Origin: Lactuca virosa
Taxonomy: Eukaryota > Streptophyta > Magnoliopsida > Asterales > Asteraceae
Assembly (NCBI GenBank): GCA_928212115.1
Contig: CAKMRJ010005523.1
Location: forward strand, 148,692,938-148,756,937
DNA length: 64,000 bases
Reading direction: 5' to 3'
The position numbers and the translations under genes were made by a program. The notes under the pieces were generated by a model. The model saw nothing but the letters and a program-made list of their open reading frames with translations. It searched no databases and was not told the DNA's origin. Below, piece after piece: positions 44,932 through 54,920 of this stretch (the stretch's first letter is position 1; every line of letters begins with the position of its first letter).

Positions 44932-47900
44932 TGTGACAACCGTCAAAATTCGAGTCGGTTCTAGATTTGAATAAACTTAGTTGCACATATACGCACGACA
45001 CATACTGGACTTAGTGACTAGAAGCTCAGTTATAACCTACTACAAACTTGGAAGGAACTAGAAACAATGGATAATGTACTTAGATTTCACATTGATATGT
45101 GAATTCTACAACTACTTAACTGTAGAGGCTATCCATATTCGGGTCACTCTTTGACTCGAACACCTTTTCATGAATCATATACACACATCATGCACTTGAC
45201 CTAGAAGTAGAAATTAGGTCAAAGTCTCATAGAAACTTAAGTCAAAGTTGAAGACTAGGACTAGTATACTTGATTCCTCAATTTCGCTTGAATCTCGGAA
45301 TCACTACATAGAATGCCAATAAACCGATAAAAATAAATTACAAACATTATTATAACTATAAAAGAGTTATAATACCATAAGATAATTTAAAGTCTCAAAT
45401 ATTCTATTTATTTTGATATCCAAATTTTTACAAACTCTCAAAAACCCTAAAAACCCTAAAACTTAAATTTTATAAAGTTTAACATCAAGAATTCTATAAA
45501 AATAGTTATGAAACTTATAATATTATCTTAAAACAATTAAATTCAGGGAAATATAATCAAGGAAATAAAAATTTAAGTCATTAACATTCATCCTTAATTT
45601 ATAAGTCAAAAATCAAGGTTTCATGAATAAAAACTTGATTTTAGTGCACATTTTATATAAAATTTAGATATTTTATAAAATAACTTAAATTTTATAAAAC
45701 AAAATGAATGAGAAAGGTTATTATACTCAAAAATTTCGGACCCCTCTCTTCCCATATCTCTCTCTCACACTCTCATTCTCCAACACACACACATCTCTCT
45801 TCTTTTTCTCTCTAGAAAACTCTCTCTACCTTCTCTCTAATTTTTTTTTTCTGCACACACCACAACCACAGCCTCTTAACCACAAAATTATGCAGATTCA
45901 TAAGGGTTTTTCAAGCCACAAAATAATTTAAGGTAAAGAAAACATACATTCTTGAAGATCCACAACAATGATTTAAGCCATGCATGTGCATTTTACTTCA
46001 AAAACCGACTTCTACTTCTTCATCTTCTCCAAACTTGTTTTCTTTTTGTTAAAATGGTTTTTAGAACATCATGGATGTGTTTTAACACCATGCATATATG
46101 ATAAACAAGGTTGCATGTTCATGATCTTAGTGCAAAAATCGATTTTAAGGATTAAAACATCAAACTCAAGTTAAGAGTTTTTGAGAAACAAAATTTTGTT
46201 CATAAATGCATGTATACATTTTGATAAGTTTTAATCTTTTGATATCTGGAAACATGACTAAAATATAAGTTTATCATGATATAATTAAAATACTTCAAAA
46301 GATTTACTCAAGGAAATGATGAAAACTCACTTTTCTAACCAATCATCATGCATGCAATCTGCCAGATTTCTTTACCTGACTTTAAACTGTCATATCTCAC
46401 TCATTTCTTAACCAAAATTCGGGATTCTTTTTCTGAAATATAATATTTTGAGTTAGCTTTCAAACCCATCTGACCTCACTGGAAAATTCAAATATTTCGA
46501 TTTTTAGCAATTTTTACAAAACTGTTGCTCAATCAGCACCTTTTGTGAATACTAGTTTTGTATTGCATGTTCAAAGATCTTATTCATCACTAAAAATCAA
46601 GGAAAAATTAACTTGAGCACTTAACATCATGTATTAAGAGGTATAAAAAATATCTTGATTCAAAAGCCTTTGGAACATGTTGCAAAAATTCTTAAGTAAC
46701 ATCAATAATTTTTACCAAATCACAAGAATCAAGTTTTCTCTATAATTGTTTGAGCCTTTAGGCATGTTTTTCGACATCAAAAATAGAAAAACAATTTTTC
46801 ATTGTTATTAAATTGTTTGAAGTTGCATTCTGGAAATTTTCAGCTCAATATATATTTTCTTTATTTTTACATGAGATAATAATAAAATAGAGTGTTAAAG
46901 CATATAAAATACTTAAACTTGTAAATAAATTCTGGAAATATTTGTGGATGACCCTTTAAGTTAATAAACATCTCTCATAAAGTTTCATCGATTTTTGTTA
47001 CTTTTTAGTATGGTTTTTAATTTTCTTCTTATTTAGCTCTAATAAATCATAAAACCACTTTAGGGAATGTGAAAATATTATTTCTTATTTTTTCGCAACT
47101 TGTACTTATATTTAAGACTCCGAAAAATATTTTGGGAATTTTTGAAAATGTATATCTATTTTTCTTGAATTTTTTGTTTATAATGGACTAAAAACAGGAA
47201 AAATAGTTTACTCATCCAAAATTCATGAAAATTTACCAGAAACTCTTATAATATGTTAGGATGATACATAAATTTTGATGATTTTTATCTTCTGTATGCT
47301 AATTTTCTTCTATTTTCCCAAGATTTAATACATAAATGTACAAAAATCAGAAAAATTGTGTTAAACTTTTTGAAAACACATATTAATATTTTTCCTAGAT
47401 TATGTACACTGTAAAATAGTTACACAAAAATTACAAGAATTTTTCATGATAATTTACTATTTTTCCATGATTTTATGATTATTCATGAATTAAATGGTGA
47501 AAAATAGTTAGACAAATCAAAAATTCAAGAAAATTTATCTTAAGGTGTTTGACTTCAATTAAAAATGAAATACAAAGTTTGGGAAAGTTTAGAACTAAAT
47601 TGATTCGTTTTGAATATTAATCATTGGAAACACCTCTAAAATGTTAAATATTAACATTTCAATAATGGAAATTTCCACTTAAATGTTATATAACAATTGA
47701 TTCTTTGAAACTTAATTTCCACAGAAAAAATGTTTGTAACTTATCAATATTAAATTTTGACACATTATTGGCATAATTCTATTGTAGTAGTAAGTATACT
47801 AGTATTAGATTTCAATTAGGTACTCATTAGTGTGTAACGTCGTTGTAGGAAAAACGATAGTGGTACGAGTGGAGCGTAGATCAAGGCACCATTTGCATCA

Positions 47901-49072
47901 TCTCAATGCATTGTGAGTATTCACCACTCTCCCCTATTTTCGGTTTTTAATGTTTGGGGTGGAAAAATCATGTCCTAAACTATTTATGCTCATTGTATTT
48001 ATTTGACTCGTATAAACTTGGTTGCTATTATTTTGCATATTGTGAGTATTCACGCACTCCCCTATTTTCAGTTTTATGTTTTGTGGTGGAAAAGCATGTC
48101 CCGAAAAATATTATTTGAATGTTGTATTTAATTGATTTGTATCAAACATGATTGATTGCTTTTTATTGCTATGTCTCTCTATGTATGTCTATGCAACACG
48201 GAACATGAGAACTTATCGTACTAAGGCCCTTCCCTTACCTCTAACCATTAACTCTTTGAGCCAATGGTCATTATGGATAGCGCTATTAGGAATTGACAAC
48301 TCCTCACTCGCCCTATTGCTGGAGTGCATGATACCATATCATCTATGGAACGATAAACATAGATCTTGATAGGGCTTCAGTCATAGGTTTGGTTGAGACT
48401 CATTGTTTGCTCATACACATACAAACTCGTTTCTCGTTATAGCAATAAACTTGTTTATTAATTGTAGCAATGAACTTTTTTTCTCATTACAACAACGAAC
48501 TGTTATTACTGAAAACTTATATACATGTTTTAGCAATGAAATTGTTTGCTCCTTGTAGCAACGAAATTGATTGCTCATTTTAGCAATGAAACTTGTTTAC
48601 TCGTTTGAGTAACGAACTTTATCTTCCATGAGAATATGAATGTTGCATCTTATTTGGGCAACATACCTTATCTCTCATGATGACAAAGAACTTTGTTTTT
48701 ACAAACTTATTTACTCATTTTAACAATATACTTTTATTATTGGAAACTTTTATCAAAACTTTGATTTCAATTCATGGAACCAGTATTATTTTGTTTATCT
48801 GTGAATACTCACCAACTATTTTTATAGTTGACGCTCGTTTTACATGCTTTTTCAGGAATCATCGAGTAAGTGGCACTTAGGGACACTTCACTTTTAGGAG
48901 CATTCGCATGTGTTGTATTTCAATTTACATTGTAATTTCTTTTAAAAGTTGTTCAAACCCATTATGAATTTGTAATGATTTTTAATACTATGGTTGGTGT
49001 TGTCTTTTAACTTTTGCGATGAAACCCTTTGTACTGCCACGCCCTGTGTTTCCGCTTTAGCGGGGTGTGACA
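44932..49072 (+). repeat. 3' LTR of A (4141 bp)
   Basis: The full-length form of the LTR, one of the longest in the window. 45100-47870, absent from the 5' LTR, is very AT-rich and holds a CT-rich stretch (45740-45860) and no gene. 47870-49072 repeats the 5' LTR end, including the donor-like sites, the tandem array and the terminal hairpin (49037-49072). Confidence 0.88.
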
Positions 49073-50450
49073 ACCCCCTTCCTCGTCAGACGAGTGAGGG
49101 GTACTGCAATCTTGGAAAAATCTTGTATGAATCTCCGGTAGTACCCTGCCAATCCCAGAAAACTCCTGATATCTAAGGGAGATTTCGGAACCTCCCACTG
49201 CATGACTGCCTCGATTTTGGCCGGATCGACCAAAATTCCATCCTGGTTAACGAGGTTCCCGAGAAACTGGACCTCCCGTAACAAAAACTCGCACTTTGAG
49301 AACTTGGCATATAGCCGCTCTCGTGTCAGAACTCCCAACAAATCCCTGAGATGCTCCTCATGCTGCTCTCGGGTCTTGGAATACACCAAGATATCATCGA
49401 TAAACACTATGACCGAGCGATCGAGCATCGGTCTGCAGACCTGATTCATCAGGTCCATGAATACTGCTGGCGCGTTGGTGAGCCCAAACGACATCACCAC
49501 GAACTCGTAATGTCCGCAACGAGTTCGGAACGCGGTCTTCTGCACGTCCTCTTCTCTGACCCCGACCTGATGATATCCCAACCTCAAATCTATCTTGGAG
49601 AACCAAGATGCACCCTGCAATTGATTGAAAAGATCATCTATCCTCGGAAGTAGATAACGGTTTTTCACCGTTAACTTGTTCAACTCCCGGTAATCAATGC
49701 ACATCCGGTGCGAGCCGTCCTTCTTCCTGACGAAGAGGATATGTGCTCCCCATTGAGAACTACTCGGATGAATGAACTGCTTTCCCAACAACTCTTGCAA
49801 CTATGATGACAGCTCCTACATCTCTTGTGGTGCCAACAGTTACGGCGCCTTGGCCATAGGGGCCACACCTGGCACTAGGTCGATCCTGAACTCGACCTGC
49901 CTCTCCGGAGGCACTCCGGGCAATTCATCCGGAAACACATCAGAAAACTCTCTAACCACTGGAACCTCTAAAACTGGAGTCTGATCCCTCTCCCGCGTAT
50001 CAGCCACATATGCTAAATAACCCGTACACCCGTGCTGAATGTACTGCCGAGCCCTGGCAGCCGAACAAAACCCTGAACCCACTCTGGTGCCCTCGCCATA
50101 AACAATTAGTTCTCCCCCACTTGGGGTTCGAACTACCACTCTCTGGCCCTCGCAATCTATCATGACACCAAAACGGCTAAGCCAATCCATCCCTACGATC
50201 ACGCACACCTCCCCCATGGGAATCCGTATCAAATCTATCGGAAAGGACACTCCGAAGATCTCCAACTCGCACCCTCGATAGACAGAGGAAGCAGAAACTC
50301 CGTGTTCTTTGGCGATAGAGACTCGCAACGGACACTCTAGCTCTCCCACTGGCATACTGAACTCCCTACTGAATGACTGTGATACAAATAAACGACTCAC
50401 CCCCAAGTCAAATAAAACTAATGCAGGCGAGGATTTCACTAAAAGCGTAC
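49073..50450 (-). pseudogene. pol: B pol, upstream part: protease and reverse transcriptase
   Basis: Reading minus: protease from about 50450 has the expected frame and a VIVGMDWL motif, but the active-site triplet D-S/T-G is D-L-G (50405-50413), so it is likely inactive. RT follows (49078-49800): KKDGSHRMCIDYRELN, FSKIDLRLGYHQ, FGLTNAPAVFMDLMN and the catalytic VFIDD. Two TAG stops lie near 49805-49820 where relatives have Gln. RT ends at the A insertion and the frame resumes at 39896. Confidence 0.9.
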
Positions 50451-50518
50451 CTAAACACAGGTATAGACAGATAAGCATAAAACTTATAAGATCAATAAGA
50501 TAAGGGATAGAAACATAC
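50451..50518 (-). other. Candidate 68-nt spliceosomal intron at the gag-protease junction of B
   Basis: On the minus strand the segment starts GTATGTTTC, is U-rich and ends CTGTGTTTAG. Removing exactly these 68 nt joins a codon split after its first base and gives the V-x-G-T-L-L-V order usual before the protease active site in such elements. C has V-T-G-T-F-L-L with no extra sequence at this point. 68 is not a multiple of 3. Size and composition suit a minimal plant intron. Confidence 0.6.
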
Positions 50519-51915
50519 CGACAACCACATCCGGTGCTGCCCTGCCCTAACTGGCCTTCCATCTGTAATCCTCAATGTAGCCGGCGCTGGAGCTTGCGTC
50601 GGCCTAGCTGCAAGCTGTGGACAGTTGGTCTTCACGTGACCAATCTGATGACAATGATAACATAACCTCATATCCGATGCAGGGGAAGGCTGGCGACAGT
50701 CCCTAGCATAGTTCCCCTCCTTGCCACACTTGTGGCACCCACTACCCGCTCGACATGATCCAGAATGACCCTTGCCGCACTTTCCACAAGTGTGGCTCTG
50801 CTGACCCCCGATCCTCGAATCAGCGGTCTTAGACCGCTTTGGCGCCGACTGAGACTGTGTCGGTGCCTGACGCTTCTCCCTCAATTGTAGCTCAATCTCC
50901 AACTCACGCCGCTTAGCGGCCTCCTGTAGCTCCAGAAGAGTATCACATCGCTGTGTAGATATAAACTGTTAGACCTGGCAATTTCAGACACGAAGACATG
51001 AATCTGTGAGAGACACGACACGACACGAATACACGACACGAATACATCTTAAAAATTAAGATAAAGCTTATTTCTCATCGTGTAATCGTATCGTGTCAAA
51101 TTCGTGGCTGACACGTTTTCATGACACGAATACACGAATTGCCAGGTCTACAAACTGTCGGATGTCAGTCTTGAGCATGCTTAGATAACGAGTCATCTGA
51201 GCCTGCTCGGAAGCAAACTCTGGGCAGAACATCGCCCTCTCTGTGAACATACGGGTGATTTCCGTCACCAACTCCCCATCCTGTCTCAAACTCAAAAACT
51301 CCTGAGCCAATCGTTCCCGCTCGACTCGAGGAATGTATCGAGCGGGAAACATATCCCTGAACTGCTCCCATGTAACAGCAGCTCTCTGATCATCAGTGTA
51401 CGACCCTGTTGTAAATCTCCACCAGTCCTTGTCCTCGAGCCTCAGCAGGTTCAGGGTACATCTGGCCCTCTGGTCAGTGGGACACGAGCAAGTAAAGAAA
51501 CATCGCTCGACATCAGAAATCCACCTCATGGCTTTGATGGGATCTTGAGGCCCATCAAAAGTAGGGGGCTTCGTGTTATCGAAGTCCCTGTACTGGAAAG
51601 CCCGACTGGCTCCTCCTACTCCTCCTGCCGCTGTTACAGCCGTGGTAGCTGCTGCGGCAGCCGTCTCAGCAAGGGTCGCATATCTGTCATCGAAGTACTC
51701 CCTCATAGCGGACTTGATAGTCCCGAACAACTTCGGAATCTGACCCCGGACAATCTCGACCACCTCCTCGCGGATGATCTCCCTGACACGATCCTCTGTC
51801 AACACTGCTGGCCTGTCCTGGCCGATAACCTCAGGCTCTGTCGGAGCGCCCTGATCACCCTGACCTGATCTGATCCCGACCCGGATACAGTCACAAAACG
51901 CCTCACAACCGCCAT
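50519..51915 (-). pseudogene. gag: B gag (capsid and zinc knuckles), interrupted
   Basis: A likely start ATG is at 51913-51915. Reading minus: a capsid-like retrotransposon Gag domain (51159-51805: RAFQYRDFDNTKPPTFDG, WISDVERCF, WEQFRDMFPARYIP), then a Cys/His-rich tail (50560-50830) with C-x2-C-x4-H-x4-C knuckles, CHKCGKEGNYARDC and CYHCHQIGHVKTNC, which bind RNA. Breaks: an hAT MITE at 50970-51150, a shift near 51850, and a deletion with shift near 50555 just before the candidate intron. Confidence 0.85.
50970..51150. mobile_element. hAT-type MITE in B gag (181 bp)
   Basis: Inverted ends TAGACCTGGCAATTTC and GAATTGCCAGGTCTA; flanking 8-mers TAAACTGT (50962-50969) and CAAACTGT (51151-51158) are an 8-bp TSD with one change. 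End sequence and TSD length are typical of hAT elements. The interior is a CACGACACGAATA repeat. There is no coding capacity. It splits the gag frame. Confidence 0.85.
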
Positions 51916-52700
51916 ACTAAAAATATAACAGGAAGATATCAGAAAATCCACATAAATAACGGGGAACCAACTCCCGACTAAACCCTAGGGGTTGTGACTT
52001 CCTTAATATGCGTATGGGTCCTGTGCTTTCAGTAGTATGGGCCCCTACTACCTTCCACACCTACTCATATTTGTCTCAAGTATCACCACAACACCCTAAT
52101 CACTATACATGCATCTGGTGGTCGCTCAACCTCGCTCCTAGAGGAAGGATAACTGTCTCATAACTGACCTACCGGTCTCGCACAACCCACCCATCCATGA
52201 AACTTCCACCAACCCTGCAGCACTAGTGTATGCTAGTTATACATAACACTGGATCCTATAGACTTTCGAATATTCAATCCTACCCTAAGCTCCCAATCAA
52301 ACAAGAACAAAACATAAGGCCAAATCAAACATTCTCAGGCTATAAGATCTTAATTATGTATAACCGTGATGCATACACTAAGCAACTATAGTAATGATGT
52401 CAATCTCATATAAAGGAAACCCTAGGCTAGCAGGCATCATGTAATCAGGCAGTTCTACCATGCAATTCCTGAAGATCCCTAGCCTAGCACTAGCATGTTG
52501 TTCTAACATATCACATAATCAAATAACTGTATGGTATTTTGGGGTCACTTACTGGCTCCGACTGATCGTACACCCTGCATCCTCCTTTACTTATTTTGAA
52601 AACCTTTTGAAAATCATTTTGAAAATCTTTTCCTTGATTTGAGACTGGAGTCACACGAGTGTTCCTCCAATTCACCCAAACCAAGGCTCTGATACCAACT
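51916..52700 (-). other. Untranslated leader and PBS of B
   Basis: The minus-strand primer site TGGTATCAGAGCCTTGG (52681-52697) follows the 5' LTR. The rest is non-coding leader. Confidence 0.8.
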
Positions 52701-54797
52701 TGTAACACTCACAAAATTTCAAGTCAATTTAAAATTTTTTCAAACACTTAAAACCATTTAAAATTACATAGTTTGTTTTCAAAATAATAATTATCAGAGT
52801 ATCCCAGTATCAAATCATAAAATCATAACAGAAGGAGGAGCCGTACGATCATGCCTTCGCCTTCCCACGATCCCCTCAGGTACCTGAAACAATAAATTGA
52901 AACTGTAAGCCCGCAAGCTTAGTGAGTTACCCCCAAAATACCAACCTCATATAACCATAATCATATCGTAACAACAAATACAGAACAACATGCAGGACAA
53001 GCCTTCACCCTGACTGGACCACCTCACAGGGCCTACAACCTATATGGACCGCTCCCGAGCCTTCAGCATGACTGTACCCCCTCAAAGGGCCTACGGCCTA
53101 TCCGGACCGCTCATCGGGTATGTTGGCCTACAACACAAAGCAGGACCGCCTCAACCCAACCCCCAATCAAACAAACATGTGCACTAAATATCATACGCTA
53201 GCTCATATCATATATCAGTCAAAACGATCTAACAGATCCCTAATCATTGCAACATCCCAATAACCAGGATACAGGCCTAACCGGTCACTAACATAGCATC
53301 ATCCTATAACCAGGACACTGACCTAACCAGGTCACTAAGCATAAGCATATCACCATCCTAACTACCAGGATGTAATCAATAATCATATCATGCCATAATC
53401 CAGATACAAATACATAAGGGCCGGACTTGGTGCCTTAGACCCTGTTGATATAGTGAGGATAACTCACCTCGCTAGTAGTGCTGAAATACTGTAACTCTCT
53501 GACCGCTGTATAACCAAAAATCCCGAACTGTCACATAATAATAAATACTAGGTTAATACCCAACATTACTCTCTTGACTAAGTGTCCTCATAACTCATTA
53601 AGTCCATTCCCTATTGTTGGGCCAAAGCCCCACACCAAGCCCTCTACTTGGATGTCCATATACATAAGTCCACTATTGGCCCAATTTACTAAGTTGGGCC
53701 CAAACTCGTTATTAGGCCTAAACCCATGATCCAATACCACTAACTGGCCCAAAACATCTTATTTACTAAGTCCAACAAGGGCCCAAGTCCATTTAGTCCA
53801 TAAACAACCCAATACCCGAAGCCCAAACGTCAATGGCCCAACAGAGGACGTACGCGGGGAGTACTCCTCTGGTACGTTGGGCGTACGCGACTAGATGTTG
53901 ACCACCATCGGGGTGGTTGACCCAGTACGCTGGGCGTACTGGATTTACGCTGGGCGTACTCCATATCTTGACAAAAACTTTATTAAGTGCTTAATGGATT
54001 AAGCACTTAAGTCCTAATCTCAGATCCAAAGGCCTAACATGTCCATGGTCCATGAAGTCACAAACTTTATCACTTTGGACGTCCATAAAGTCCCGAATGC
54101 TTGGTCTTAACCCATTAAGACCTTATTTCTCTTGCATGGGACACCTACAGCCTATGGGACCTTATTTTTATTACTCAAAGTCCCTTCAAGATCCTGGAAG
54201 GACAACTCTTTACGTCCACAACACCAAAATACACCCCTTTATGGCTTTTGGGACAAGAATGCTTCTAATAAAGTAAAATGATGAGATCTAAGCATATAAG
54301 CATAAATTTTGGAACTTTATACCTTTAGGAGCTTCTTGAGCACAAACTAAGTTCAGATCCACAAGCTTGGTCTCTTCTTTCAACTCTTTGATGTAATTGT
54401 TTCCTCTTAAGGCCCTCAAGAACACACCAAAATGAGCTTAACACACAAAGGGGAGGCTAGGGTTTGAGAGAGACGATTTTAATGTGTGGAGGCTAAGGTA
54501 AAAGGGTGTTAGTGCACATTATGTTCCTTATATAGGGCCCAAACCCTAAATATTAGGGTTTCACCCAGACATCAGTACACCCAGCGTACAAAAGCGTACG
54601 CCCAGCGTACTAAGGCGGAAATTAATACGCCCAACCTACTCTTATGTACGCGCAGCGTACCCCCTTTATGGCCCAAATTTGCAAACTTAGCCCTTAAACT
54701 TGTCTTGGATCTCCATTCCCAATCCCAATGGCTATAATCGACAAAGTAAAGATAGAATAGAGTTTAGAAATTCCTGCAAAAATCTCGGGGTGTTACA
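52701..54797 (-). repeat. 5' LTR of B
   Basis: A 2097-bp LTR with palindromes upstream (54572-54662) and downstream (53846-53963) of the TATA box CTATATAAGG (about 54526-54535), WGGGCC-rich sequence (53630-53820), a candidate intron (52884-53467) and GAGTGTTACA at the minus-strand end. The part from 53510 is repeated after the N gap. Confidence 0.9.
52884..53467 (-). other. Candidate LTR leader intron in B
   Basis: On the minus strand GAG|GTGAGTTATCC starts at 53467 and GTTTCAG ends at 52884 (584 bp). GTGAGTTA (53460-53467) is exactly complementary to TAACTCAC (52922-52929), followed by TAAGC. A minisatellite with GGACCGCCTC and AGCCTTCAGC units fills 52990-53160. Confidence 0.5.
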
Positions 54798-54920
54798 AAA
54801 CTCAATGCTCATATGACTTTCAAAGGTTTTATTGCAATATGATTATATATTACATTGTGGATATACTTGTATACAAAACTCCTTAGACTTGGTTTGACCC
54901 TATTCTTTCTAATTATGACA
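54798..54920 (-). repeat. 3' LTR of C, first segment
   Basis: It carries the right TSD of B (AAACT, 54798-54802) and the minus-strand LTR start TGTCATAATTAG. Minus-strand CTCTAACGGGGGTATGA (54921-54937) is the polypurine tract. A near-identical copy is at 59189-59311. Confidence 0.75.

Larger units (their letters stand above)
39897..49072 (+). mobile_element. Non-autonomous LTR element A (9176 bp, LARD-like)
   Basis: It begins TGTGACAACCGTC and ends GCGGGGTGTGACA, with a perfect 5-bp TSD ACCCC (39892-39896 and 49073-49077). The B coding frame continues across the insertion site. The 5' LTR is 39897-41283 (1387 bp) and the 3' LTR is 44932-49072 (4141 bp). A tRNA-iMet primer site (41289 on) and polypurine tract (44921-44931) frame a 3.65-kb AT-rich interior without any recognisable gag or pol. 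Large LTRs around non-coding DNA fit a large retrotransposon derivative moved by another element's proteins. Confidence 0.93.
36568..54797 (-). mobile_element. Ty3/Gypsy element B (minus), complete ends
   Basis: LTRs at 36568-37926 (3') and 52701-54797 (5') are flanked by a perfect 5-bp TSD AAACT (36563-36567 and 54798-54802). A minus-strand primer site (TGGTATCAGAGCC, about 52685-52697) and a polypurine tract (37927-37943) lie inside. Gag, protease, RT, RNase H, integrase and chromodomain read in that order on the minus strand. Element A sits in the RT/RNase H region and an hAT MITE sits in gag. The 3' LTR lacks about 740 bp that the 5' LTR has. The lineage is probably the same chromovirus group as C and D. 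Confidence 0.93.

Noticed and set aside
45704..45931. Small Ser/Leu-rich protein in LTR A
   Set aside because: It is a translation of a CT-rich LTR tract. It is absent from the 5' LTR through the deletion and shows no coding signs.
49202..49653. Plus-strand frames over 49202-49653 and similar at 38015-39278, 55032-55566 and 59382-59960
   Set aside because: These are antisense shadows of the minus-strand RT, integrase and chromodomain of B and C.
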